DNA of 64,000 bases from Streptomyces sp. WZ.A104 (GCF_002382885.1 NZ_NWVL01000004.1:116270-180269), one strand, 5' to 3'. Positions 34,662 through 44,159 are shown, counted from the first letter of the stretch. A program made the numbers and translations. Notes: generated from the sequence alone by a model not told the origin.

Positions 34662-35753
34662 ATGGGAGCCGCTGACGGTTTCACGGATTCCGGAGAGCTC
34701 GACGGTCTGACCGTGTACGACGACAAGGGCGAGAAGGTCGGCAGCGTGGGCCGGGTGTACGTCGACGACGCCACCGGCAAGCCCGACTGGGTGACGGTCA
34801 AGACCGGCCTGTTCGGCATGAAGGAGAGCTTCGTACCGCTCGCCGGAGCCCGTCGAGTGGGCTCCGATCTGCATGTCGCGCATCCGAAGGAGAGCGTCAA
34901 GGACGCGCCTCGGGTGGACGCGGACGCGCATCTCTCCGTCGCCGAGGAGGAGGAGCTGTACCGGCACTACGGCCTGAACCGGAAGTCCGGCAATCTCGGG
35001 GAGGACCGGCCGACCGGCATGGACGCGCCGACCGTAGCCGGGACCGGGACGATGGGTGCCGCGGGTGCCGCGGGGACAGCCGGAGCTGCCGGTGGGGCCG
35101 CTGCGGGCATGACCCGTACGACGGGAACGGCCGGGACGCCGCCGGGCGCCAAGGCGACCGGGAAGGCCACGACGGTGGGGACGGGTGCCGGAGCGGCCGG
35201 TCCGGGCACGGCAGGAGGAACGGGCATGGCCGGGGCAGGCAGTGGTGGTACGGGCAGGCATCGCGACACGGACGCCGCCACCACGGCACGCCCGCTGGCG
35301 GGTGCCGGAGCGGGCACGTCCCGGGCCGCCGACATGAGCGGCAAGGGGGAGATGATCCGCTCCGAGGAGCAACTGCACGTCGGCACGGAGGAGTACGAGA
35401 GCGGCAAGGCACGGCTGCACAAGTACGTGGTGACCGAGGAGGTCACCCGGACCGTGCCCGTGTCCCACGAAGAGGTACGCGTGGTCCGCGAACCGCTCCA
35501 GCCCGGCCAGAAGACCACCGGCACCACGGACATCGGCGAGCAGGACGTCGAGGTCACGCTCCACGCGGAGCGCGCCACCGTGCGCAAGGAGGCCGTGCCG
35601 GTGGAACGGGTCCGGCTGGAGACCGAGCGGGTCACCGAGCAGAAGGAAGTCTCCGCCGAGGTCCGCAAGGAGAAGATCGACTACGCGGACGGCAAGGACA
35701 TGGGCACCGGCAAGGACGCCGGTGGCGAGTTCGGCCAGGGCCGCCGCCGCTGA
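34662..35753 (+). CDS. PRC-barrel and DUF2382 (YsnF/AvaK-type) domain protein
   Basis: This 363-residue protein has an N-terminal PRC barrel (residues 10-95, with KGEKVGSVGRVYVDDATGKP). A low-complexity Gly/Ala/Thr linker covers about residues 120-220. The C-terminal DUF2382 domain (about 235-345) alternates charged strands such as VTRTVPVSHEEVRVV. No signal peptide is seen. Related Streptomyces proteins are abundant under stress, but their biochemical role is unknown. ATG 34662 follows GAGAGGAGG. A strong hairpin separates it from the convergent btuD. Confidence 0.85.
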   Translation: MGAADGFTDSGELDGLTVYDDKGEKVGSVGRVYVDDATGKPDWVTVKTGLFGMKESFVPLAGARRVGSDLHVAHPKESVKDAPRVDADAHLSVAEEEELYRHYGLNRKSGNLGEDRPTGMDAPTVAGTGTMGAAGAAGTAGAAGGAAAGMTRTTGTAGTPPGAKATGKATTVGTGAGAAGPGTAGGTGMAGAGSGGTGRHRDTDAATTARPLAGAGAGTSRAADMSGKGEMIRSEEQLHVGTEEYESGKARLHKYVVTEEVTRTVPVSHEEVRVVREPLQPGQKTTGTTDIGEQDVEVTLHAERATVRKEAVPVERVRLETERVTEQKEVSAEVRKEKIDYADGKDMGTGKDAGGEFGQGRRR

Positions 35754-35803
35754 CCGCGCAGCTATGTCACCGGTGGCCTCAACGGCCGCTCCCACGTCCT
35801 CGG

Positions 35804-35841
35804 CCGCCGGGCGGGCTCGTACCTCCGAGTCCGCCCGGCGG
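35804..35841. terminator. Bidirectional terminator hairpin
   Basis: The arms CCGCCGGGCGGGCTCG (35804-35819) and CGAGTCCGCCCGGCGG (35826-35841) make a 16-bp stem with one G-U pair and a 6-base loop. It lies between the convergent PRC/DUF2382 gene and btuD. Confidence 0.75.
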
Positions 35842-35861
35842 GCTGTCCGCCGCCGTCCTCG

Positions 35862-36653
35862 TCAGCGGCGCGGCAGGAACCGTACCGAGGGCCGCCCGTC
35901 CGGGCCGTCCGGGGTGACGACGGCGCGCACCCGGTAGACGTCCTCGATGAGTTCCTCGGTGAGCACCTCGGCCGGGGTGCCGCCCGCGACGACCCGGCCC
36001 GCCTTCATCACGGTGATCCGGTCGCAGAACATCGCGGCGAGGTTGAGATCGTGCAGGGCGATGACGCTGGTGACGGGGAGGGCGGCGACCAGGGCGAGCA
36101 GGTCCAGCTGGTGCTGGATGTCGAGGTGGTTGGTCGGTTCGTCCAGGAGGAGTTCGCGGGGCTGCTGGGCCAGGGCGCGGGCGATCTGGACGCGCTGGCG
36201 TTCACCGCCGGACAGGGTGTGCCAGGACTGCCCGGACCGGTCGGCGAGGCCGGTGCGCCGCAGTGCGTCGGCGACGGCTTCCTCGTCGGTGCGGTCCGGG
36301 GCGGACCAGGCGCGCCGGTGCGGGATGCGGCCCAGGCGTACGACGTCCAGGACGCTCAGGTCGACCTGGGTGACCGCGTGCTGGTCGACCACGGCGATCC
36401 GGCGGGCGACGGTACGGCGGCCGAGACCGGCGAGGGGATGGCCGTCCAGGGTGACGACCCCGGTGGCCGGGGCGAGGAGGCCCGCGAGAATCCGCAGCAG
36501 GGTGGACTTGCCGGAGCCGTTGGGGCCGAGGAGCCCGACGGTGGCGCCGGGCGGCGGGGCGATGTCGACCCCGTCGAGGATGAGCCGCCCGCCCGCTTTC
36601 CTGCTGACCAGCTCGGCGCTCAGCCCGTGGGCGGGGGCGGCGGTGTGCGTCAT
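35862..36653 (-). CDS. btuD: Cobalamin importer ATPase
   Basis: This 263-residue ATPase has GPNGSGKST, LSGGERQRV, ELLLDEPTNHLD and IALHDLNLA in the standard order. It is the third gene of an operon with permease and binding protein, under a cobalamin riboswitch. ATG 36653 overlaps the btuC stop (ATGA). The family is shared with siderophore importers; the riboswitch is what assigns the substrate. Confidence 0.9.
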   Translation of the reverse strand: MTHTAAPAHGLSAELVSRKAGGRLILDGVDIAPPPGATVGLLGPNGSGKSTLLRILAGLLAPATGVVTLDGHPLAGLGRRTVARRIAVVDQHAVTQVDLSVLDVVRLGRIPHRRAWSAPDRTDEEAVADALRRTGLADRSGQSWHTLSGGERQRVQIARALAQQPRELLLDEPTNHLDIQHQLDLLALVAALPVTSVIALHDLNLAAMFCDRITVMKAGRVVAGGTPAEVLTEELIEDVYRVRAVVTPDGPDGRPSVRFLPRR

Positions 36654-37741
36654 GTCGTTCTCCGGGTGCGGTAGAGGACGAGGACGAAGACCGGGACGCC
36701 GATCAGGGCGGTGACGACGCCGACCGGCACCTCCTGCGGGTCCAGGACGGTCCGGGCGAGGGTGTCGACCCACACCAGGAACACCGCCCCGGCGAGCGCG
36801 GTGACCGGGAGCAGTCGCCGGTGGCCCGAACCGGTCAGGGCACGGGCGGCGTGCGGCAGGACCAGCCCGATGAAGCCGATCGCCCCGGCCGCGCTGACGA
36901 GGGCGGCGGTGAGCAGGGCGGTGGTGCACAGCAGCACGATCCGGGTGCGGCCCACGTCGACACCGAGCGCCGCGGCCGCGTCCTGCCCGAAGGCGAAGGC
37001 GTCGAGCGTACGGGCGTGGGCCAGGCAGACCACCAGGCAGACGGCGAGGACGGCGGAGCAGAACGCGACCTCGCTCCAGCCGACGCCGCCGAGCGAGCCG
37101 AGGAGCCAGAACAGCACCCCGCGGGTCTGCTCGGCGTCGGCGGAGGTCATCACGACGAAGGAGGTGAGGGCGGAGAAGAGCTGCATCGCGGCGACGCCGG
37201 AGAGCACGACCCGGTCGGTGGTGCCGCCCAGGGTGTGGCTGAGCAGCAGCACCAGGGCGAAGGAGCAGATCGCCCCGACGAAGGCCCCGGCGGACAGGGA
37301 CACCGCTCCCCCGCCGACGCCGAGCACCACGATCACGACCGCCCCGGTCGAGGCGCCGGAGGAGACGCCGAGGACGAACGGGTCGGCCAGCGGGTTGCGC
37401 AGCAGGGACTGCATCACCGTCCCGCACACCGCGAGCCCCGCGCCGCACACGGCGGCGAGCAGGGTCCGGGGCATCCGCAGGTTCCAGATGATGCCGTCCC
37501 GGATCGGGCTGAGCTCCGAGTCGCCGATCCCGAGGTGGGCGGCGACGGCCGACCAGACGTCGGGCACGGAGATCCGGGCGGGCCCGATGGTCACGGCGAC
37601 CGCGACGGAGAGCAGCAGGAGCAGGAGGCCGCCGACCCAGAGCAGCACGGCGAGCGGCCCGCCGCCGCGGGCCGGGCGGGGCCGGTCGGTGAGGGGCGGT
37701 GTGCCGGCCCGCTCCCCGGCCGTACGGCTGCCCGTACTCAA
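36650..37741 (-). CDS. btuC: Cobalamin importer permease (FecCD/BtuC family)
   Basis: This 363-residue permease has a long Arg/Pro-rich cytoplasmic start and about ten helices. NLRMPRTLLAAVCG and NPLADPFVLGVSSGAS are present near residues 88-140. The start codon is TTG 37741, overlapping the btuF stop as TTGA, so translation is probably coupled. The substrate is inferred from the riboswitch. Confidence 0.9.
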   Translation of the reverse strand: MSTGSRTAGERAGTPPLTDRPRPARGGGPLAVLLWVGGLLLLLLSVAVAVTIGPARISVPDVWSAVAAHLGIGDSELSPIRDGIIWNLRMPRTLLAAVCGAGLAVCGTVMQSLLRNPLADPFVLGVSSGASTGAVVIVVLGVGGGAVSLSAGAFVGAICSFALVLLLSHTLGGTTDRVVLSGVAAMQLFSALTSFVVMTSADAEQTRGVLFWLLGSLGGVGWSEVAFCSAVLAVCLVVCLAHARTLDAFAFGQDAAAALGVDVGRTRIVLLCTTALLTAALVSAAGAIGFIGLVLPHAARALTGSGHRRLLPVTALAGAVFLVWVDTLARTVLDPQEVPVGVVTALIGVPVFVLVLYRTRRTT

Positions 37742-38784
37742 CCCGCGAGGCCGAAGTCGCGCAGCCCGGCCGCGACACGCTCCAGGCCCTCCACGGTGCG
37801 GATGGTCGGGTTCATCGCCTGGCCGCTGAGCAGCACGTAACGGCGGTTCTTGACGGCGTCCATGGTCTTGGTGACCGGGTTGGACTCAAGGAACTCGATC
37901 TTCTTCTCGGCGCTCTCGGCGGTCTGCATCGTACGGCTCAGGTCGCCGATGACCAGGACGTCGGGGTTGCGGTCGGCGACGGTCTCCCAGCTGATCTGGG
38001 GCCATTCGTCGTGCGTGTCGTCGAAGACGTTCTTCGCGCCGAGTTCCTTGGTGATGACTCCGGGGGCGCCGCAGCAGCCCGCGAGGTAGGGGGCCTTGGA
38101 GTCGGAGAACCAGTAGAGGAGTGACGCTTCGGAGGCGTCGATGCCCTCGGTGGCCTTCTCCACCCGCGCCTGGAGCTTCTTCACCAGGGCGTCACCACGC
38201 TCGGGCACCCCGAACACCTGGGCCAGTTCGCGGACTTCCGTGTAGACGCTGTCCATGGTGAGGGGTGCGGTACGGGCTCCGTCGCCGCCGCCGCTGTTGT
38301 CCTTGCCCGTGCAGTCGGCGGGCGAGATGTAAGTGGGGACGCCGAGCTTCTCGAACTGCTCGCGGGGGGCGACGCCGCCCTTGGCGAGGGTCGAGGCGAA
38401 GGAGGCGCTGAGGAAGTCGGGTTCTTTGTCGAGGACCCTCTCCGACGACGGCCGGTTCTCGGATATCCGCTCGACGCGCGCGTTGGCCTTCTCCAGGCCC
38501 TTCATGACCGGGTCGCTCCAGGTGGCGCTGCCCGCGAGGCGGTCGGCGAGGCCGAGCGAGAGGAGGATCTCCGTCGACCCCTGGTCGACCGAGACGGCGC
38601 GCTGCGGCGGGGCCTTGACCGTGACGGTGCGCCCGCAGTTCTTGAGGGTGACCGGATAGCCGTCGGCCTTGCCGCCGCCGTCGGCGGCCTGGTCGGTGGT
38701 GGTGCCGCAGGCCGTCAGCAGGACGAGTCCCGCAGCGAACAGGGCAGCGGTGCGTATCGGGGCGGGCAGGGCCGTGGGCAGCAC
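37738..38784 (-). CDS. btuF: Cobalamin-binding lipoprotein
   Basis: This 348-residue binding protein has a signal peptide and the lipobox LLTAC near residue 26. SVDQGSTEILLSLGLADRLAG follows, then the typical two-lobe pattern. The paired cysteines in AGCCGAPG are unusual but seen in some actinobacterial homologues. GTG 38784 has GAGG 8 bases upstream. The cobalamin riboswitch ends about 65 bases before the start. Confidence 0.88.
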   Translation of the reverse strand: MLPTALPAPIRTAALFAAGLVLLTACGTTTDQAADGGGKADGYPVTLKNCGRTVTVKAPPQRAVSVDQGSTEILLSLGLADRLAGSATWSDPVMKGLEKANARVERISENRPSSERVLDKEPDFLSASFASTLAKGGVAPREQFEKLGVPTYISPADCTGKDNSGGGDGARTAPLTMDSVYTEVRELAQVFGVPERGDALVKKLQARVEKATEGIDASEASLLYWFSDSKAPYLAGCCGAPGVITKELGAKNVFDDTHDEWPQISWETVADRNPDVLVIGDLSRTMQTAESAEKKIEFLESNPVTKTMDAVKNRRYVLLSGQAMNPTIRTVEGLERVAAGLRDFGLAG

Positions 38785-38849
38785 GAAAGGACCTCGGTGT
38801 CTCTGGGCCCAGCCGCGGAGCCCGTCGTACGGTTCCCGTGCCCCGGTGC

Positions 38850-39012
38850 GGGGCGCGGGCGCCAGCAGGTCTTCGGACTCGGGTTCGTCCGGGCGGGACG
38901 CCTTCCCGGAGCAGGTGAGTACTCCAGTGGCCGTGGCCCCGCCCGTCCCCCTCACCGCTGCGCGTCAGTTCCGGTTTCGCACCGGATTCCCTGACCCCGT
39001 CGTTGGGGTTCG
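38850..39012 (-). ncRNA. Cobalamin riboswitch controlling btuFCD
   Basis: Read on the minus strand, the leader contains GGAATCCGGTGCGAAACCGG, then ACTGACGCGCAGCGGTGA, and finally GAGTCCGAAGACCTGCTGG. This is the order of conserved boxes in cobalamin (B12) aptamers, including the GACCTGC B12-box core. It should fold with adenosylcobalamin and shut off btuFCD when the vitamin is plentiful. Confidence 0.92.
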
Positions 39013-39150
39013 ACTGGCCCCGGCAAGCTATCACGCGCCTTCGCGCAGAATCAGAGGCGGTGAGGGTGCGCTGCGGACGACGTCCGGGAAGGCGGCCGGG
39101 CGGGCCGGTGCGGCGCGGGATCGTCCCGCCGCACCGGCCCGCCGGCTTCC

Positions 39151-39214
39151 GTTACGGCGTTACGGCGTTACGGCGTTACGGCGTTACGGCGTTACGGCGT
39201 TACGGCGTTACGGC
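39151..39214. repeat. Eight tandem copies of GTTACGGC
   Basis: 64 bases of exact 8-bp repeats. The first copy on the minus strand contains the TAA stop and last codon of the downstream-reading KAS gene, so copy number can change without altering the protein. It lies between that gene and the cobalamin riboswitch, within the presumed btuFCD promoter region. Confidence 0.95.
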
Positions 39215-40431
39215 GCCTGTAGGGCGATCACCGCGTTCTGGCCGCCGAAGCCGAAGGAGTGGCTGACGGCACGCCGGACGGGCAGCTCGCGCGGCGTCTT
39301 CGTGACGCAGTCGATGTCGAACCCGGGGGCCGGGGCGTCCAGGTTCGCGATCGGCGGGATCAGCCCGTGCTGGAGCGTGAGGATCGTCAGACCGGTCTCG
39401 ATGGCCCCGGCCGCCCCCATGCAGTGGCCCAGCACGCCCTTGGGGGCGGTGACGGGCGGCCGGTGCGGGTAGGCCCGGGCGATGAGGGCGGCCTCGGTGG
39501 CATCGCCCTGGGGGGTCGCCGTCCCGTGCGCGTTGACATGGCCGACGTCCTCGGCGCGCCAGCCCGCGTCGCGCAGCGCGGCGTCCACGGCCGCCCGAGC
39601 GACGTCCCCCGAGGGGTGCGGGCTGGTGGGGTGGTGGGCGTCGGTGGTCTCCCCGACGCCCGTGATCAGGGCCCGGGGCGCGGCCCCCCGGGCGCGCGCC
39701 TCATCGGCCCGTTCCAGGACCATGACGGCGGCGCCCTCCCCCATGACGAGTCCGGCCCGGTCGGCGGCGAAGGGGCGGCAGAGGCGGGCCGGGTCGCCGT
39801 CCCGCGGGGCCGCCGCGCCCGAGCGGGCGAGGCCTGTCATGGCGACCGGGAACACGATCGACTCGGTGGCCCCGGCGATCGCGATGTCGCACCGGCCGAG
39901 GGTCAGCAGGTCCCGGGCCACGGACAGCGCGGTCACCCCGGACGAACAGGCCGTGCACGGCGCCAGGCTGGGCCCGGTGGCCTTCATCCGGATGGCGATC
40001 TCGGCCGCGGGCATGTTCGGGATGGTGAGCAGGATGCCCGAGGGCGAGGTGGCCTCGGGCCCCCTCCGTTCCAGGGCGACGGCCTGTTCGGTGAGTCCGG
40101 CCGAGCCTCCGCTGCTGGTGCCGACGACGACGGCGACCCGGGCTCCGTCCCAGTGCGCCGGGTCGAGTCCGGCGTCCGCGACCGCTTCCCGGGCGGCGAG
40201 TACGGCGAACTTGACGTACCGGCCCATACGGAAGGCCGTACGTCCGCCGACCGCGTCGTCCAGGTCGATGCCGGATACCGTGCAGGCGAAGTCGACCGCG
40301 CAGCCGTCGAGTTCGGGGACGGTCCGGGCGGGCGACCGCCCGGCCAGGACCCCGTCCCAGGTGGTGTCGGTGGTGGTGCCGACCGGGGTGATCATTCCCA
40401 GGCCGGTCACGGCGATGGCGGGTCGCTTCAT
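39208..40431 (-). CDS. Beta-ketoacyl-ACP synthase (KAS II/FabF-like)
   Basis: This 407-residue condensing enzyme extends an acyl-ACP by malonyl-ACP condensation. The active-site Cys is in APCTACSSG, and the two histidines are in HVNAHGTATP and KGVLGHCMGAAG, so it is catalytically complete and not a chain-length factor. NAVIAL closes the thiolase fold. It is the last gene of a five-gene operon and overlaps the ACP gene (ATGA). Its stop codon lies within the octamer repeat array. The product of the pathway is unknown. Confidence 0.87.
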   Translation of the reverse strand: MKRPAIAVTGLGMITPVGTTTDTTWDGVLAGRSPARTVPELDGCAVDFACTVSGIDLDDAVGGRTAFRMGRYVKFAVLAAREAVADAGLDPAHWDGARVAVVVGTSSGGSAGLTEQAVALERRGPEATSPSGILLTIPNMPAAEIAIRMKATGPSLAPCTACSSGVTALSVARDLLTLGRCDIAIAGATESIVFPVAMTGLARSGAAAPRDGDPARLCRPFAADRAGLVMGEGAAVMVLERADEARARGAAPRALITGVGETTDAHHPTSPHPSGDVARAAVDAALRDAGWRAEDVGHVNAHGTATPQGDATEAALIARAYPHRPPVTAPKGVLGHCMGAAGAIETGLTILTLQHGLIPPIANLDAPAPGFDIDCVTKTPRELPVRRAVSHSFGFGGQNAVIALQAP

Positions 40432-40703
40432 CGGGTGTTGCTCACCGGCACCGTGGCCCCGGCCGCCGCGCCGCCGACGGCCGCGTCGATGAACGCGGAG
40501 ACGTCGGCCAGCGTGGCGTCCTTGTACAGCTTCTCGGAGTCGGCGTCGACGCCGAGGGTCTCCTTGATGATGACCGCGAACTCTGCCACCGCCAGGGAGT
40601 CCATCTCCAGGCTGTCCATGGTGGATTCCGGCAGGATCTCGGCCGCGGGCACCTTGAACGTCTCGGTCAGCACCTCGGTGATCTTCGGGTGGATGGTCTT
40701 CAC
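40428..40703 (-). CDS. Acyl carrier protein
   Basis: This 91-residue ACP has the phosphopantetheine serine at Ser36 in MDSLAVAEF. A second DSL triplet occurs five residues earlier. A Gly/Ala-rich tail follows the fourth helix. The start is GTG 40703, behind GAGGAAGAGGAA. It lies between the acyl-CoA oxidase and second KAS genes, so it is probably a dedicated carrier for this operon and not the housekeeping FAS ACP. Confidence 0.9.
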   Translation of the reverse strand: MKTIHPKITEVLTETFKVPAAEILPESTMDSLEMDSLAVAEFAVIIKETLGVDADSEKLYKDATLADVSAFIDAAVGGAAAGATVPVSNTR

Positions 40704-40816
40704 GGTGATTCCTCTTCCTCTGTATGTCATCGGCGTCGTGTGATCGGCGTCGCTGGAACGGCAGGTGGCCGAACGCGGCAACCCACCGCCGAAGTAACTG
40801 GAAGACGATCTTCCGG

Positions 40817-42841
40817 TTACGCCCTGGGGCGAACCGATTCGTCTACGCTCACCTGCGACTTCTCGAACCATCGGGAGACCATGGACGTGGTTCCCCAGTA
40901 CGCCAGCAGGACCCCGCGGACACCCAGCGCCGCCACCCTCTCGCGCAGCGGGCGCCTCCCGCTGCCGCGGGCGGGACGCCGGAACTCCCCGGGACGCCCC
41001 CGGGCTCCGGCCGTGCGGCCCCGGTGCCAGGGCCCCTCGGGGTCGTCGTAGACCGCCGCGTAACCGGGCCCGGCGATCGGCCAGTCCGACATCAGCCGCT
41101 CCGGCAGGGCGAAGGACTCCACCAGGGCGGGCGTGTGCCGGGCCACGGCCGCGATCGCGTCCTCCACCGCGTCGGGGAGAAACGTGACCTGATCGGCGGT
41201 CAGCCGTCCGGTGGCGAGCAGGTCGCCGCTGTTGCGGGCGATCCACCGCAGCGCGAACAGCCGCCGGAGCTCCGTGAGCCGATCACGCGCGGGCCCTTCC
41301 GGCAGGGAGGCCACGGCCTGCTCGAACGCCTCGCCCGCCTGCCGGTAGCCGTACGCCTCGACGCCGAGCAGCGCGGCCGGGGAGGCGGCATTCCAGCGGC
41401 CGAGCCGGTCGCCGGGCGGGGCGGCGCTCATCCGCTCGCGGGCGCGGGCGAACCACAGGTCCTCCACGGCCGTGAGCAGCCGGTCCAGGAACGCGGGCTC
41501 GTCGAGGTCGCCGGGCCCTTCGTCCACCGCCGCCTCCCTGGTGGTCGCGCTGAACAGCATCTCGGCGGCGGCTTTGGCATGCACGGCCAGGTTGTCGCCC
41601 TCGGCGGTGATCGCGCCCTCGATACCGGTGAACAGCTCGGTCATGCCGTTGTTCTCCAGCAGCCCCTGGGCCCCGCACCTCTCGCGGCACTCGACGATGA
41701 CGCCTCGTGCCTGCCAGGTGATCCAGCCCTTGGCAACGGCCACCAGACGCTCCGCCTCGTCCCGGTCGGCCTCGGGAGCCGACTCCCAGCGGTCGAGCGC
41801 CCTGCGGTGCAGCAGGCTCATCGCGAAGACGGTCGCCATCGCGTTTGCCAGCGGCCCGTGGTGGGTGCGGTGGGCGTAGACGGGGACGCGCTGCGCGGCC
41901 CGCGATCCGGTGATCAGCCGGTGGCCCGCGTAACGGACGGCGATGGCCAGGGTGACCCGGGCGGAACCGACCGCGCAGGCGCTCATGGAGAGCTTGCCGG
42001 GGGTGACACGGCCGATGGAGGCGAGGAACCGCCTTCTGCGGTTGGCCAGTTCGCTGGTGAACCGGCCGTCCTCGCCGATCCGCCCCTGCGCGCCGTCGAG
42101 CAGCGCGTCACGCGGGACGAAGTACCGGTCGAAGGAAGTCAGGCAGTGGTCGACCGGCGAGCCCATCCGGGCGGGCAGCCGCCGCACCCGTACGCCCGGC
42201 AGGGCGCGGACGTCGTCGGTGAGGGGGGCGAGGAAGAGGAAGACGCCGTGGTCGGCGCCGTCGGCGAGCAGCCTCGCCGCCACCACACCGGACTTGGGAC
42301 CGCCGGCGGGGCTGGTGTTGGGCATGAACTTCTGCGCCCCGGCGTGCGGGGTGTGCAGGACGAAGCCGTCGCGTTCGCGGTCGTACGTCGCGGTCGTCTC
42401 GACGGCCGCCGCGTCGTTGCCGTGGGCCACCTCCGTACAGAGGAAGGTGCCCACGCGCCGCAGTTCGAGGTAGTCCGACAGATCACGGAGTGTGCCCGGG
42501 TCATGGTCGAGGAGGCTGCCGAGGAAGAGGTTGTAGTGGATGCCCGCGACGGTGGTCAGCGCCGGGTCGACCGGGCCCAGCCACTCGTGCAGGGCGGCGA
42601 GTGCCCGGGGGTCGGCGGCCAGCCTCGCGCCGCTGTCCAGCGCGTTGTTGAGAATGCGCAGCCGGTGGTAGGAGAGGGCGAGCCGTTCGTCAGGGGTGCC
42701 GCCACCGGGGCGGCGAAACGGTTCTGTTGTGAGCAGTCGCCGCCAGAAGCCGTGCTCCCGGCGGAAGTTCGGTCCGAAGAGCACGCCGGTGAGCAGGTCG
42801 TTCGTGGACGGCGGGGCCGCGTCGTTCGTGGTTACGGTCAC
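40817..42841 (-). CDS. Acyl-CoA oxidase-like flavoprotein
   Basis: This roughly 674-residue protein has the acyl-CoA oxidase architecture. GTFLCTEVAHGNDAAAVETT (FAD region) is near residue 125, RERCGAQGLLENNG mid-protein, and AEGDN carries the expected catalytic Glu. It should introduce an alpha-beta double bond, passing electrons to oxygen or a partner. In this operon the substrate may be an acyl thioester on CoA or ACP. The start is uncertain: I used GTG 42841; GTG 42874 or TTG 42889 are alternatives, all without a good ribosome site, consistent with coupling to the preceding gene. Confidence 0.8.
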   Translation of the reverse strand: MTVTTNDAAPPSTNDLLTGVLFGPNFRREHGFWRRLLTTEPFRRPGGGTPDERLALSYHRLRILNNALDSGARLAADPRALAALHEWLGPVDPALTTVAGIHYNLFLGSLLDHDPGTLRDLSDYLELRRVGTFLCTEVAHGNDAAAVETTATYDRERDGFVLHTPHAGAQKFMPNTSPAGGPKSGVVAARLLADGADHGVFLFLAPLTDDVRALPGVRVRRLPARMGSPVDHCLTSFDRYFVPRDALLDGAQGRIGEDGRFTSELANRRRRFLASIGRVTPGKLSMSACAVGSARVTLAIAVRYAGHRLITGSRAAQRVPVYAHRTHHGPLANAMATVFAMSLLHRRALDRWESAPEADRDEAERLVAVAKGWITWQARGVIVECRERCGAQGLLENNGMTELFTGIEGAITAEGDNLAVHAKAAAEMLFSATTREAAVDEGPGDLDEPAFLDRLLTAVEDLWFARARERMSAAPPGDRLGRWNAASPAALLGVEAYGYRQAGEAFEQAVASLPEGPARDRLTELRRLFALRWIARNSGDLLATGRLTADQVTFLPDAVEDAIAAVARHTPALVESFALPERLMSDWPIAGPGYAAVYDDPEGPWHRGRTAGARGRPGEFRRPARGSGRRPLRERVAALGVRGVLLAYWGTTSMVSRWFEKSQVSVDESVRPRA

Positions 42842-42902
42842 GGTATGGGAACGATCAAGGAACGGCGAGGACACCCCTCGCCGTCCCAAACGGCCGTACG
42901 GA

Positions 42903-44159
42903 TCAGGTGCGTTGGAAGGCCAGCGCGACGTTGTGTCCGCCGAAGCCGAAGGAGTGGCTCACGGCCGTCTCGATCCGCCGGGGGCGGGCCTCCTTCAGCA
43001 CGCAGTCGAGCGGGAACGCGTCGGGGAGCGCGTCCAGGTTGGCGATCGGCGGAATGACGGAATGTTCCAGCGTCAGGACCGTGGCCACGGCCTCGATCGC
43101 GCCCGCCGCCGCCAGGGTGTGTCCGACGACGCCCTTGGGCGCGGTCACCGGCGGGCGGTGCGGGAAGAGCCGCGAGATGAGGGTGGCCTCCATGGCGTCG
43201 TTCAGGGGCGTGGAGGTGCCGTGGGCGTTGATGTGGTCGACGTCGCCGGGCGCCCAGCCCGCCTGGTCCAGGGCGGCCTGCACGGCCCGTTGGGCGCCCT
43301 GGCCGTCGGGGGCCGGGGCGGTGGGGTGGTGGGCGTCCGTGCTGGACCCGGCCCCGGTGAGCAGGGCGCGCGGACGGCCGCCCCGGGCGCGGGCCGTCTT
43401 TGCCCGCTCCAGGACGAGCATGGCGGCGCCCTCCCCGATGACGAAGCCGTCCCGGTCGGCGGCGAACGGGCGCGAGGCCCCCGCCGGGTCGCCGGTGCGG
43501 GTGGACAGGGCGCCCATCCGGGCGAAGGCGGTCACCACCAACGGGGTCAGCACCGATTCGGCGCCGCCCGCCACCACCACGTCGCAGCCACCGCCGAGCA
43601 GCAGGTCGCGGGCGACTGCGATGGCCGTGGCCCCGGAGGCGCAGGCGGTCGCGGGGGCGAGGCTCGGGCCGCCCGCCTTCAGCGCGATGGCGACCTCGCC
43701 CGCCGCCGCGTTGGGGATCATCATCGGGACGAGCAGCGGGGAGACCGCGTCGGGGCCCGAGCCCGCGAGCTTCGCCGCGTTGTCCACCAGCACGGAGACA
43801 CCGCCGACGCCCACGCCGAGGACCACCCCGACCCGGGTGCCGTCCCACCGCGCGGGGTCGAGTCCGGCGTCCGCGACGGCCTGCCGGGCGGCCACCACGG
43901 CCAGTTTCACGAACCTGGCCATCCGCCACACCGACCGGCCGCCCACCGCCGCGTCCAGGTCGATGCCGTCGACCGGACAGGCGAAGTCGACCGGCAGACC
44001 GGCCAGTTCCTCGCACCGCCGGGCGGTGGAGTGCCCGGAGCACAGCCCCTCCCAGAAGCTGTGCTCGTCCGCCCCTGCGGGTGTCACCAGACCGACCCCC
44101 GTCACCGCGATCGCGGTGCCGGCTCCGGCCTCGGTGCCCTGATCAGCGGGGAGCGACAT
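42903..44159 (-). CDS. Beta-ketoacyl-ACP synthase (KAS II/FabF-like)
   Basis: This 418-residue condensing enzyme has its active-site Cys in APATACASG and histidines in HINAHGTSTP and KGVVGHTLAAAG, all present. It closely resembles the other KAS of this operon in motif spacing, so the two may act on different chain lengths or form a heterodimer. It overlaps the KAS III gene by 17 bases. Confidence 0.87.
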   Translation of the reverse strand: MSLPADQGTEAGAGTAIAVTGVGLVTPAGADEHSFWEGLCSGHSTARRCEELAGLPVDFACPVDGIDLDAAVGGRSVWRMARFVKLAVVAARQAVADAGLDPARWDGTRVGVVLGVGVGGVSVLVDNAAKLAGSGPDAVSPLLVPMMIPNAAAGEVAIALKAGGPSLAPATACASGATAIAVARDLLLGGGCDVVVAGGAESVLTPLVVTAFARMGALSTRTGDPAGASRPFAADRDGFVIGEGAAMLVLERAKTARARGGRPRALLTGAGSSTDAHHPTAPAPDGQGAQRAVQAALDQAGWAPGDVDHINAHGTSTPLNDAMEATLISRLFPHRPPVTAPKGVVGHTLAAAGAIEAVATVLTLEHSVIPPIANLDALPDAFPLDCVLKEARPRRIETAVSHSFGFGGHNVALAFQRT

